Shown here piece after piece: positions 33,723-41,154 of a DNA stretch of 41,154 nt (position 1 is the first letter of the stretch; the number at the start of each line of letters is the position of its first letter). The position numbers and the translations under genes are program-made. The DNA comes from Lachnospiraceae bacterium. Its GTDB lineage: Bacteria; Bacillota; Clostridia; Lachnospirales; Lachnospiraceae. The stretch is from positions 1-41,154 of the forward strand of contig SVDE01000009.1 in NCBI GenBank assembly GCA_015057955.1. The letters run 5' to 3'. The notes beneath the pieces are model-generated. The model was not told the origin of the DNA and searched no databases. It was given only the letters and a program-made list of their open reading frames with translations.

Positions 33723-36353
33723 ATGATAGCTGACCTTATTAGCAGTATTAGAATAAGTGGCCTCGAAGATGCTGTCGTTGACAGGCATTATCTCTCAAAA
33801 TGCGAGCCTCAGCATCTTGAGATTAATGATGAAGAAAAAATAGTCCATACAGCCTGCAGGGCATGCATTGCCAACTGCGGCGTAATTGCTACTGTTAGAA
33901 ACGGAAGAGTAGTAAAACTGCAGGGTGATCCCATTGATCCCATGAGCCAGGGCAGAATGTGCGCCAAGGGCCTTTCCGGGATCAATGCACTGTATCACCC
34001 CAACAGAAATAAATATCCTCTGGTAAGAGTCGGAAAACGCGGCGGCGGCAGATGGCGCAGGATAACCTGGGATGAGGCTCTGGATAAGGTTGCAGGAATG
34101 CTGATGGAGATCCGTGAAAAATACGGAGCCGAGTGCGTGTTCACCTCGACCGGCGGCGGAGGTAATCCTGAAGTTCCTTCAGCGGGACGGTTCGCCCATA
34201 TATTTGGTACTCCCAACTGGTTCGAACCCGGATCAGCTCAGTGCTACATGCCGAGAGTCCTTGCCTGCGCAATGATGTACGGTGGCTCGGATACCAGCAT
34301 TGCTGACTCAAACTGCCTGGAGTTTTTCGATGCGGAAAACTGTCCGATCAAATCTCTGGTCCTTTGGGGAACCGACCCGTCCAATTCCTGTCCGGCATCC
34401 GGCGGACGAATGGTAAATGAACTGCGCCAGAAAGGTGTGAAGACAGTAGTGGTTGATCCTCGCCTCACGCCGGACGCAGCCAAGGCAGATGTCTGGCTCC
34501 CGCTGCGCCCTCAGTCTGATGTAGCCCTTCAGCTTTCCTGGATCCGTTATATCCTGGAAAACAAACTGTATGATGAAGATTTCGTCATGCATTGGACTAA
34601 TCTGCCTTATCTGGTTGACTGTGAGAGCAGATTTATCGTGCATCCCGAAATGGGAATAAAAGACAACAAAACATCGGCACTGGTCTGGGATAAGAAGACC
34701 AATTCTGCCAGGGAGATGGAATATCCCTGGAACGATGAAATAGACGCAGAGCTTTTCGGCACTCATGAGATCGACGGAAAGCTTTATAAAACAGGAGCTC
34801 AGCTGCTTTGGGAGAGAGTGGAGGAATACACTCTCGAAAAGGCGGGTGAGCTTTGCTGGTTAAATCCCGAAGATATCGAGAAAGCCATCCGTATCTATGC
34901 CGAAAACACACCAAGTTCAATATGCCTTGGCGTTGCGACAGATCAGAACATAATGTCTGAACAGTCGCCGATGGCTGCCGATACTCTGGACTTCCTTCTC
35001 GGCAATGTGGAAAAACCGGGCGTCGCGATGCAGCGGTTCAGGATCAGCGGCGTGCTCAAGGAGCCTAACTATCCTGTACCTTACGCTCTTAAGTGCCTCC
35101 CTAAGGAGCAGTTCCTCAAGAGGCTTGGCGGCCGTGAGCATAAAGGTCTTGCCATCTGGAAGGCAGGACATGCGGCAAGCATCTTGAAGGCCATACAGAC
35201 AGGGAAACCTTATCAGCCGAGAATGTGGATCGACCGCTCAGGCAATAAATTCGGTGTTCTCGCAGAAGTCGGTAAATGGGCGGAAGCCACTGAAAAACTC
35301 GATTACATCGTTCATATGTTTACATATCCGACATCCATGACAGCATATGCGGATGTGGTCCTTCCTTGCGAAGAGTGGCTCGAGACGGAAATGATCGCCG
35401 AAACATGCAATTATCTGGTCGCCCGCCAGCAGGTGGTCCATCTGTGGGAAACCAGGGATGAGACCGTGATCTGGTCCAATATAGCCAAACGCTGCGCGGA
35501 AATGGGACACGAGATGTGCCGCAAAGCATTTGATCCCGAGTTCATGGGCGAAGATGAAGCATACTGGGATTCCATGGAAGAGTTCTTTGACAGGATGACT
35601 GCCGCACAGAACATGACATGGAAAGAGTTGTGTGAGAAATCTCCGTACCAGTATATGAGCAAGGAAGAGTGGAAGACGTATTACGTTTATAAAAATATCA
35701 TGGAAGACGGAAAACCACAGGGATTTAACACGCCGTCCAAAAAGATAGAGATATACTGTGACGCATATATCAAGCTCGGCCGGACGGGCGAACCGTTCAT
35801 GCCTTATCCCATGCCTCCGGCCGATAAGGACTACGAGCCGCTGCCGTACTTTATTGAGCCTACGGAAAGCCCGATGAGAGATGACGAGATCACAAGGGAA
35901 TTCCCCCTTGTAATGACAAACGGCAGAGTAGCCCTTTATCATCACTCGACACTCAGAAATGTTCCCGGTCTGCGTGAGATCAGTCCTGTCCCGGAACTTT
36001 GGATATATCCGGATGATGCCGCAAAATACGGAATAGAATCTGACAGCTGGGTATGGGTTGAATCAGCAAGAGGAAAGACCCGTGCCAAAGCATATGTAAC
36101 TAAGGGAATACGTCCCGGAGTTGTGTGCATGGAAAGATTCTGGAATCCCGAAACGATCAACACACCTACTCACGGATGGCAGGAAATGAATGTAAATGTC
36201 CTGTCCAGGTCAGAGGGACCGTTCAATGATGTAATGGGAACACACGTGCTCAGGGGCTACCAGGTCAAAGTTTATCCAGCCGACAGTGCGCCGGAAGGTG
36301 TCTGGACAAAGCCGGAAGAGTTCAAGAGCTGGCTGACTGTAGGAAGATCCTGA
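33723..36353 (+). CDS. Cytoplasmic DMSO-reductase-family molybdoenzyme, catalytic subunit
   Basis: An 876-residue molybdopterin oxidoreductase. It starts with the Fe4S4 motif C45-x2-C48-x3-C52-x27-C80, then the bis-MGD domains (RRITWDEALDKVAGML; WGTDPSN; VVDPRLTPDAAKADVWLP) and the C-terminal dinucleotide domain from about 715. Cys174 in SAQCYMPR is the best candidate for the molybdenum ligand. There is no twin-arginine signal, so the enzyme stays in the cytoplasm. It resembles the branch with acetylene hydratase and gut catechol dehydroxylases more than respiratory DMSO reductase, but this is recollection and the substrate is open. Pyrogallol transhydroxylase has similar length but, as far as I recall, lacks the N-terminal cluster. 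Ribosome site GGAGGGG. Confidence 0.9.
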   Translation: MIADLISSIRISGLEDAVVDRHYLSKCEPQHLEINDEEKIVHTACRACIANCGVIATVRNGRVVKLQGDPIDPMSQGRMCAKGLSGINALYHPNRNKYPLVRVGKRGGGRWRRITWDEALDKVAGMLMEIREKYGAECVFTSTGGGGNPEVPSAGRFAHIFGTPNWFEPGSAQCYMPRVLACAMMYGGSDTSIADSNCLEFFDAENCPIKSLVLWGTDPSNSCPASGGRMVNELRQKGVKTVVVDPRLTPDAAKADVWLPLRPQSDVALQLSWIRYILENKLYDEDFVMHWTNLPYLVDCESRFIVHPEMGIKDNKTSALVWDKKTNSAREMEYPWNDEIDAELFGTHEIDGKLYKTGAQLLWERVEEYTLEKAGELCWLNPEDIEKAIRIYAENTPSSICLGVATDQNIMSEQSPMAADTLDFLLGNVEKPGVAMQRFRISGVLKEPNYPVPYALKCLPKEQFLKRLGGREHKGLAIWKAGHAASILKAIQTGKPYQPRMWIDRSGNKFGVLAEVGKWAEATEKLDYIVHMFTYPTSMTAYADVVLPCEEWLETEMIAETCNYLVARQQVVHLWETRDETVIWSNIAKRCAEMGHEMCRKAFDPEFMGEDEAYWDSMEEFFDRMTAAQNMTWKELCEKSPYQYMSKEEWKTYYVYKNIMEDGKPQGFNTPSKKIEIYCDAYIKLGRTGEPFMPYPMPPADKDYEPLPYFIEPTESPMRDDEITREFPLVMTNGRVALYHHSTLRNVPGLREISPVPELWIYPDDAAKYGIESDSWVWVESARGKTRAKAYVTKGIRPGVVCMERFWNPETINTPTHGWQEMNVNVLSRSEGPFNDVMGTHVLRGYQVKVYPADSAPEGVWTKPEEFKSWLTVGRS

Positions 36354-36375
36354 CGGTATAAGGGGAAAGATAAAA

Positions 36376-37002
36376 ATGAGCAAACAATACAGCATGGTCG
36401 TGGAAGTGGACAGATGTATAGGCTGTCATGGCTGCCAGGTAGCATGCAAATTTGAAAACAGCATCGGACTTGGCACATCCAGATGTCATACATATACCAT
36501 GGGGCCAATAGGTCAGTTCCCATATCTTTCATTGTATTATCTGACAGTGATGTGTCAGCAGTGCGAAAATCCCAGCTGCGTGGATGTCTGCCCGACAGGC
36601 GCATGTTATAAGAGCGATGAAGATGGCGTCATAAGGATCGACCGTGACAGCTGCATCGGCTGTAAAAGCTGCATGAGGGCATGCCCGTTCCACGCCAATA
36701 ACTATAATAACGAACTCAGGATCATGGATAAATGCACACTGTGCGACCAGCTGCGCGAAAAGGGCGAGACACCGGCATGCGTATGGAACTGCGCCGGAGG
36801 TGCCCTGCATTTTGGAGACATAAACGATCCTGAAAGCGAAGTGTCACAGCTTCTGGCTGCAAATGAAGGGCATGTATATACCCTTAAAGATGAAAACGGC
36901 AATAAGCCTGCAGGCAGGTTTATCCTGAAGCAGCATAAGTGGATCGACATGCTTCCGTTTGAATTTGAAGAAGCGCTCAGAGAGGGCAGATACGATGAAT
37001 AA
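36376..37002 (+). CDS. Four-cluster ferredoxin subunit (DmsB/NrfC type)
   Basis: A 208-residue electron-transfer subunit with sixteen cysteines in four groups: C14/17/20/24, C60/63/68/72, C93/96/99/103 and C120/123/135/139. This matches the four 4Fe-4S clusters of DmsB-like proteins. It should dock on the molybdoenzyme and relay electrons to its N-terminal cluster. No signal peptide and no neighbouring DmsC or NrfD membrane anchor, so the pair is soluble and must receive electrons from a cytoplasmic donor; AsrA, encoded two genes on, is the obvious candidate. It overlaps the chaperone gene by 8 bases. Ribosome site AAGGGGAAAG. Confidence 0.93.
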   Translation: MSKQYSMVVEVDRCIGCHGCQVACKFENSIGLGTSRCHTYTMGPIGQFPYLSLYYLTVMCQQCENPSCVDVCPTGACYKSDEDGVIRIDRDSCIGCKSCMRACPFHANNYNNELRIMDKCTLCDQLREKGETPACVWNCAGGALHFGDINDPESEVSQLLAANEGHVYTLKDENGNKPAGRFILKQHKWIDMLPFEFEEALREGRYDE

Positions 37003-37684
37003 GGAAGCTTTAACTGAATTATCAAAATACAGGGCTTTGATGTATCGCTTCCTTGGCGGTCTGTACATCATGGAAGTTGATGAAAATCAGCTGAAAACTT
37101 TGAAAAAGCTGGAGTTTCCTGAGATAACCGGAACAGAAGAAGCTGATCTGGATCTTAAGGAAGGATACCAGCTGATCAAGGATTATGCAGCCTCAGCGTC
37201 TGCAGATGATCTTGAAGACCTGGCAGCAGACTATGCGAGAGTGTTTCTTGCTGCGGGTGATGCAACCGGAAGAGCTGCGTTCCCGTATGAATCTGTATAT
37301 GTTGACAATAAGCGTCTGGTTGGCGGGTCGACTGAGATGCAGATGAAAGTTCTGTATCTGGAGCGCGGATGGGAGCCGGATCCGAATGTATACCGCACCA
37401 TGTACGATAATATAGGACTTATGCTGGAATACATGGGCATAATCTGTGACGAGATCACAGATGCCGCCCAGCAGGAAGACAGAGACAAATTTGCGAAGCT
37501 CATTTCTGAACAGAAGGATTTTGTAAGAAAACATCTGACAAACTGGGTTTATTCATTTACAAGCGACGTTGGGAAATATGCCGAAACCGGTTTCTATAAA
37601 GGCGTTGCACGTATCACAAACGGCTTTTTAAAGAAAGAAACTGTGTTATTACAGGAAGGAGACAGGATATGGGATTCCATGTAG
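36995..37684 (+). CDS. TorD/DmsD-type molybdoenzyme assembly chaperone
   Basis: An all-helical protein of about 229 residues with the TorD-family pattern. It has an N-terminal YRALMYRFLGGLY helix, DYARVFLAAG, the FPYESVY element, and then GLMLEYMGII where family members have the D-H-x-x-x-E-L-x-F-M type helix. It would hold the molybdoenzyme apo-protein and help insert the cofactor; with a cytoplasmic client, Tat proofreading would not be needed. The start at 36995 follows AGAGGG and gives the usual short N-terminus; a TTG start further upstream would add unrelated residues. It overlaps both neighbouring genes, so stoichiometry is tightly coupled. Confidence 0.85.
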   Translation: MNKEALTELSKYRALMYRFLGGLYIMEVDENQLKTLKKLEFPEITGTEEADLDLKEGYQLIKDYAASASADDLEDLAADYARVFLAAGDATGRAAFPYESVYVDNKRLVGGSTEMQMKVLYLERGWEPDPNVYRTMYDNIGLMLEYMGIICDEITDAAQQEDRDKFAKLISEQKDFVRKHLTNWVYSFTSDVGKYAETGFYKGVARITNGFLKKETVLLQEGDRIWDSM

Positions 37685-38673
37685 ATAGATCGCGCATGGA
37701 TGAGATCCTCGGAGAACTGTCCAAAGAATACAAGATTTACGGCCCCAGGCTGGATGCGCAGAAGAAGAGGGTCCGCTTTGGAAAGATCACATCCGTGGAC
37801 CAGATCGTGACTGACAGGCAGTCAGATTATTCCGCAAAAGAAGTATACTATCCCATTTTACAGGTCATGTTTTACTTCCGGGATGGCGGTGTTGAAAAAC
37901 CCGGCCTTGATGACGATAAAGAGATCCTCATATTTGCGCGCGCCTGTGACATCAATGCCATAAAGAGGACTGACAGTATTTTCCTTAAAAACGGCGGAAC
38001 AGAAGATCTGTTCTACAAAAGGCTCAGGGAGAAGGTGCATTTCATCCTCATGGAGTGTGCAGAAAGCTTTGAAAACTGTTTCTGCGCTTCTCTGGGCAGT
38101 AATGTTGCGCAGGACTACTCGATGGCAGTGCGGCTTGGCAAAGACAGTCTGCTTGTCAGCGTAAAAGATGATAAGTTTGCGGATCTTTTCAAAAGTGAAG
38201 AGAAAGAAGAATTTGAAGTCCGGTTCATATCCGAAAACAAAAAGAAACTGCGCATTCCGGATATCAGCAGGGCTAACCTGAAAGAAGTTTCTGATCTTGA
38301 CTTTTGGAAACAATTTGATGACAAGTGTATCGCATGCGGCGGATGCAATACGGTATGCGGTACATGCTCATGCTTCGATACAATAGATGTGATCTATGAG
38401 GAAGGCAGCAGTGAAGGTGAACGCAGGCGTACCTGGTCTGGATGCATGCTGGAAGAATTTACCAGGACAGCCGGCGGCGGAAGAGCCAGGAAAACACAGG
38501 GCGCCAACATGCGCTTTAAAGTATTCCACAAATTTTATGACTACGGTCAGCGTTTCGGGGAAGGGCACATGTGTGTCGGCTGCGGAAGGTGCGATATCAG
38601 GTGTCCCAAAGACATATCGTTTTTTGATACAGTCTGCGAACTGCATGACATAATTGAAGAAAAGAACAATTGA
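37669..38673 (+). CDS. asrA: Anaerobic sulfite reductase subunit A-like Fe-S protein
   Basis: A 334-residue AsrA homologue. It has an N-terminal domain with RACDINAIKRTD and two ferredoxin-like cysteine groups near the C-terminus: C220-x2-C223-x2-C226-x3-C230 with extra Cys at 233 and 235, and C302-x2-C305-x2-C308-x3-C312. In the known AsrABC system this subunit carries electrons from the flavin subunit AsrB to the siroheme subunit AsrC. No asrC gene follows; the neighbours are a molybdoenzyme and its ferredoxin subunit. Start with AGGAGA ribosome site, overlapping the chaperone gene by 16 bases. Its probable role here is to link AsrB to the molybdoenzyme. Confidence 0.9.
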   Translation: MGFHVDRSRMDEILGELSKEYKIYGPRLDAQKKRVRFGKITSVDQIVTDRQSDYSAKEVYYPILQVMFYFRDGGVEKPGLDDDKEILIFARACDINAIKRTDSIFLKNGGTEDLFYKRLREKVHFILMECAESFENCFCASLGSNVAQDYSMAVRLGKDSLLVSVKDDKFADLFKSEEKEEFEVRFISENKKKLRIPDISRANLKEVSDLDFWKQFDDKCIACGGCNTVCGTCSCFDTIDVIYEEGSSEGERRRTWSGCMLEEFTRTAGGGRARKTQGANMRFKVFHKFYDYGQRFGEGHMCVGCGRCDIRCPKDISFFDTVCELHDIIEEKNN

Positions 38674-38687
38674 GGCAGGAGAAAGTT

Positions 38688-39503
38688 ATGCAGGATTTAA
38701 ATAATATAATGGAGCCTTCTCCTCATCGGATCTTAAAGATAACTCATGAGACTCAGGCAGAGTTTACTTTCCGTGTTGATTTCCATTATCCATCCAGACA
38801 CGGACAGTTCTGCATGCTGTCCATACCCAAGGTTGGCGAAGCGCCTATATCGATAAGCGGAAGGGGAGAGGACTGGGCGGAATTTACCATCCGTAAAGTC
38901 GGACGTCTGACAGACGGAGTTTTTGAACTCAGAGAAGGAAATAACATTTACATGCGCGGGCCGTTTGGGCATCCGTGGCCTGTTGAGGAAGAGTTTGAAG
39001 GACCGGAGCAGAATCTGCTGATCATCAGCGGAGGCACGGGTATTGCACCAGTAAGGACGACCATCATTTATTTTTACGAACATCCGGAAAAGATCAGAAA
39101 GCTGTATCTGATAGCAGGATTCAAGGATGTGAGTGGTGCCCTGTTCAATGAGGAACGTGAAAAATGGGCAGCTGCAGAGCATTTCCATACTATTTATACC
39201 TTGGATAATTCCACTGCGCCGGGGTTCGAGACCGGAATGGTAACAGCACATATCAATAAGATCCCGTTTGAGGAATTCGGCGGGAACTATCATGTTGCGA
39301 TCGTGGGTCCGCCGCCGATGATGCACTTTTCCGCTCTCGAATGCATGAAGCAGGGAGTTCCTGCGGAAAAGATATGGGTATCATATGAGAGGAAGATGCA
39401 GTGCGCAGTTGGTAAATGCGGACACTGCAAGGTAAACGAGACATATGTCTGTCTCGAGGGACCGGTTTTCAGGTATACAACAGCGCGAACGCTGTTTGAT
39501 TGA
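38688..39503 (+). CDS. asrB: Anaerobic sulfite reductase subunit B-like flavoprotein
   Basis: A ferredoxin-NAD(P) reductase-type protein of about 271 residues. It has an FAD-binding barrel (GQFCMLSIPKVGEAPISIS), an NAD(P)-binding domain (LLIISGGTGIAPVR, then VAIVGPPPMM), and a C-terminal 2Fe-2S motif C239-x4-C244-x2-C247-x7-C255 like that of PyrK and AsrB. It takes electrons from NAD(P)H and passes them to AsrA. The start is ATG 38688, six bases after AGGAG; an in-frame TTG at 38670 lies upstream of the ribosome site and is rejected. It is the electron entry point of the proposed molybdenum reductase. Confidence 0.92.
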   Translation: MQDLNNIMEPSPHRILKITHETQAEFTFRVDFHYPSRHGQFCMLSIPKVGEAPISISGRGEDWAEFTIRKVGRLTDGVFELREGNNIYMRGPFGHPWPVEEEFEGPEQNLLIISGGTGIAPVRTTIIYFYEHPEKIRKLYLIAGFKDVSGALFNEEREKWAAAEHFHTIYTLDNSTAPGFETGMVTAHINKIPFEEFGGNYHVAIVGPPPMMHFSALECMKQGVPAEKIWVSYERKMQCAVGKCGHCKVNETYVCLEGPVFRYTTARTLFD

Positions 39504-39539
39504 TAAATAAAATACAAAAAGTTTTAGGAGGTAATAAAG

Positions 39540-40508
39540 ATGCCGTTTAAGGTAATGGGTATTGTGGCAGGCCGCCACGGCGGAAACAGTGAGATCCTGG
39601 TGAAAGAAGCTCTTTCTGCAGTACAGGAAGCCGGCGGAGAAGTCCTGATGATCAATCTCTTTGATTATCACATTGAACACTGCACCGGCTGTGAAGGCTG
39701 TACCATGCAGATGGGTGAAATAGCGATGGATCCCACAAAAACGTATAAAGGATGTGTATTGAAAGATAAAGATGATCTGGATCAGATCGTCACTGAACTG
39801 CACACATGCCAGGGAGTTATCATCGGATGCCCGACATATGATCTTACTCCTTCATCACTGTATATGAAATTTGCACAGCGCTTCCTTGCATATGAACTGG
39901 CATTCCTGCTTGAGATAGGCATTGTTAAGGAAGATCCCCACACGGTAGCGGGTCTTATAGCTGTAGGAGGAAGCTGCCATGACTGGCAGACACTGACACT
40001 TGAGTCAATGCAGGCAACAATGTTCACACAGTCAATGACCGTAGTTGACAGATTCATGTCCACCAGAAACGGACGTCCCGGAAACGTTCTTCTTCGTCCC
40101 GAGCAGATCGAAAGAGCAAGGAAGATGGGTGAAAACATCGTTAAGGCCATCCAGACTCCGGTTGAAGAGCGCACCTGGCTCGGAGATCCTGATGAAGGTC
40201 TGTGCCCCCGCTGCCATTCTTCACTGGTATATCCCGGAGACGAGCACTGGGACGGCGTTGAATTCCCTTGGGAGTGCGCAGTATGCGGTTCCGGCGGAGA
40301 CCTTGTTAAGCAGGAAGACGGAACATGGAAATTTGTTCTTGCTGAGAACGGCCTGATCCGTGACAGGAACAAGAACGAAGCCCGTGCAGAGCATCTGAAC
40401 GAGATCGTACAGACCAAGCTTGATTTCTTTGCACGTCAGGGCGAGATCGCTGATATCAGGAAGAAATATAAAGAGATGACATTCCCGACGATAGTAATTA
40501 ATAAATAA
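39540..40508 (+). CDS. NADPH-dependent FMN reductase-like flavoprotein with zinc-ribbon tail
   Basis: A 322-residue protein. Residues 1-180 form a flavodoxin-like fold (GIVAGRHGGNSEIL phosphate loop; IIGCPTYDLTPSS). They contain the cysteine set C48-x2-C51-x2-C54-x17-C72, which resembles the iron-sulfur flavoprotein motif but has a longer last gap. A second part holds a zinc-ribbon-like element, C222-x2-C225 and C246-x2-C249. It likely binds FMN and possibly a metal cluster, and serves as a reductase or electron carrier. A strong AGGAGG at 39526-39531 suggests high translation. Its place between AsrB and the methyltransferase suggests it reduces a cofactor or substrate of either system. The C-terminal ribbon is not standard for this family. 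Confidence 0.82.
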   Translation: MPFKVMGIVAGRHGGNSEILVKEALSAVQEAGGEVLMINLFDYHIEHCTGCEGCTMQMGEIAMDPTKTYKGCVLKDKDDLDQIVTELHTCQGVIIGCPTYDLTPSSLYMKFAQRFLAYELAFLLEIGIVKEDPHTVAGLIAVGGSCHDWQTLTLESMQATMFTQSMTVVDRFMSTRNGRPGNVLLRPEQIERARKMGENIVKAIQTPVEERTWLGDPDEGLCPRCHSSLVYPGDEHWDGVEFPWECAVCGSGGDLVKQEDGTWKFVLAENGLIRDRNKNEARAEHLNEIVQTKLDFFARQGEIADIRKKYKEMTFPTIVINK

Positions 40509-40537
40509 TCAATCTAAGCTGACTAAGGAGACAAAAA

Positions 40538-41154
40538 ATGCTTACAGAACGCGAAAACATGGAAATATGCTGGAATCATGAACAGCCTGAATGGGTTCCC
40601 ATGATCAATACAGCATCTCAGATGATCATCACGCCAGAAGTAAATGACCGCCCACTTTTCATGAACGGATTTGATCATTTCGGACTTGAATGGGAACTTG
40701 ATCCCAATCATCCTGAACTGATGACTCATGTAAAACCGGGAGCTGAGATGTTTGATGACATTACCGAGTGGGAGGATTTCATTAAATTCCCGGATTTCAA
40801 GGATAAAGACTGGGAAGCTGCCAGGATGCGCACTAAAGCCATGTGGTCGAAGAAAAACGAACTCCAGGGTTATTATGTTGGCAACATGGGTGCATTCGAG
40901 CGCATATGTGCCATGATGGGACATGCCAACGGACTGATGGCGCCATATGACGACGAAGAAGCTTATGCGGCATACGTGGATGCTTATGCGGATTACCGTA
41001 TCAATCTGTTCGGCCTTCTCAAGGAATATCTGGACATTGACTTTGTAATGATGCATGACGACTGGGGCAATCAGGGCAACATGTTCATGTCACCCGACCA
41101 GTGGAGGCAGTTCTACAAAGAGCCGGAGCGCCGCATGGTCCAGGCAGCGCATGA
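40538..41154 (+). CDS. URO-D/MtaA-family methyltransferase-like protein, 3' end outside window
   Basis: An open frame of 205 codons running off the window. It resembles the uroporphyrinogen decarboxylase superfamily members that act as corrinoid or CoM methyltransferases (MtaA, CmuA) or demethylation enzymes, not true HemE. It has GFDHFGLEWE near 46-55, and MMHDDWGNQGNMFMSPDQWRQF near 170-190, a zinc-methyltransferase-type core region. AAGGAG at 40525-40530 sets the start, 29 bases after the flavoprotein gene, so it belongs to the same operon. No corrinoid protein is seen within the window but could follow. The specific reaction is not known. Confidence 0.82.
   Translation, partial: MLTERENMEICWNHEQPEWVPMINTASQMIITPEVNDRPLFMNGFDHFGLEWELDPNHPELMTHVKPGAEMFDDITEWEDFIKFPDFKDKDWEAARMRTKAMWSKKNELQGYYVGNMGAFERICAMMGHANGLMAPYDDEEAYAAYVDAYADYRINLFGLLKEYLDIDFVMMHDDWGNQGNMFMSPDQWRQFYKEPERRMVQAAH

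Noticed and set aside
35238-35945. Minus-strand open frame of 235 codons inside the molybdoenzyme gene
   Set aside because: It lies antisense to strongly conserved molybdoenzyme sequence, shows no family motif and has no convincing ribosome site.
33723-36353. Molybdoenzyme considered as pyrogallol-phloroglucinol transhydroxylase because of similar length
   Set aside because: An N-terminal 4Fe-4S motif (C45, C48, C52, C80) is present, and the ferredoxin subunit has four clusters in 208 residues, which fits that enzyme poorly. Kept only as an alternative.
38733-39326. Minus-strand open frame of 197 codons inside asrB
   Set aside because: Antisense to conserved FAD and NAD(P) motifs of AsrB.
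37669-39503. AsrA/AsrB taken as evidence of sulfite reduction
   Set aside because: No siroheme subunit AsrC is encoded in the window next to them, so sulfite reduction cannot be claimed.
39782-40417. Minus-strand open frame of 211 codons inside the flavoprotein gene
   Set aside because: Covered by an obvious gene with a strong ribosome site on the plus strand; no recognisable domains.
40523-41056. Minus-strand open frame of 177 codons at the right edge
   Set aside because: It spans the ribosome site and start of the URO-D-like gene, whose plus-strand frame has clear family motifs.

Overview
The window looks like a chromosomal piece from an anaerobic Bacillota (Clostridia, Lachnospiraceae-like) genome. 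Signs of this are strong AGGAGG-type ribosome sites, some TTG and GTG starts, lipoproteins with LAGC/LAAC boxes, two-receiver hybrid kinases, butyrate kinase, an AsrAB-type redox module and a cytoplasmic molybdoenzyme. GC content looks moderate, in the 40s by eye. I saw no rRNA, tRNA, insertion sequence, CRISPR array or phage gene, so the taxonomy is an inference from gene content.

Layout. (1) 1-901: a decayed alpha/beta-hydrolase, cut by the window edge and broken twice. (2) 917-2436, minus strand: a LysR regulator followed by a small membrane protein. (3) 2601-14213, plus strand, divergent from lysR: one probable nine-gene operon. It holds a Dpp/Opp-type uptake transporter (binding lipoprotein, two permeases, two ATPases), a lipoprotein of five tandem repeats, a metallo-beta-lactamase-fold hydrolase, an Fe-S/FMN/FAD old-yellow-enzyme reductase and a ceramidase-like hydrolase. 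It ends at a strong terminator (14272-14299). The picture is import, reduction and hydrolysis of one unidentified compound under LysR control. (4) 14405-16664: remains of a surface-protein locus: signal peptidase I split by a frameshift, a GGDEF-like protein with a degenerate active site, a sigma-factor N-terminus cut off at a deletion junction, and the C-terminal anchor of a surface protein. (5) 16712-28842: two paralogous hybrid sensor kinases, the first with an extracellular sensor domain and the second with two solute-binding domains, interleaved with a cation/proton antiporter (minus strand), a PfkB sugar/nucleoside kinase and two MATE exporters. (6) 28936-31238: a NAD-binding membrane protein resembling ion-channel gating proteins, a palindromic repeat, and an alpha/beta-hydrolase. 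(7) 31264-41154: a promoter followed by tightly packed genes: butyrate kinase, OFA-type MFS transporter, DMSO-reductase-family molybdoenzyme, four-cluster ferredoxin subunit, TorD-like chaperone, AsrA, AsrB, a flavoprotein with a zinc-ribbon tail, and a URO-D/MtaA-like methyltransferase that runs off the end.

The most interesting system is region 7. AsrA and AsrB, which normally feed electrons from NAD(P)H to the siroheme sulfite reductase AsrC, are encoded without AsrC. They sit instead directly behind a molybdoenzyme and its ferredoxin subunit. Neither molybdoenzyme subunit has a Tat signal and there is no DmsC/NrfD membrane anchor. The plausible reading is a soluble NAD(P)H-dependent molybdenum reductase with its own importer, chaperone and accessory enzymes. 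Its substrate cannot be read from the sequence.
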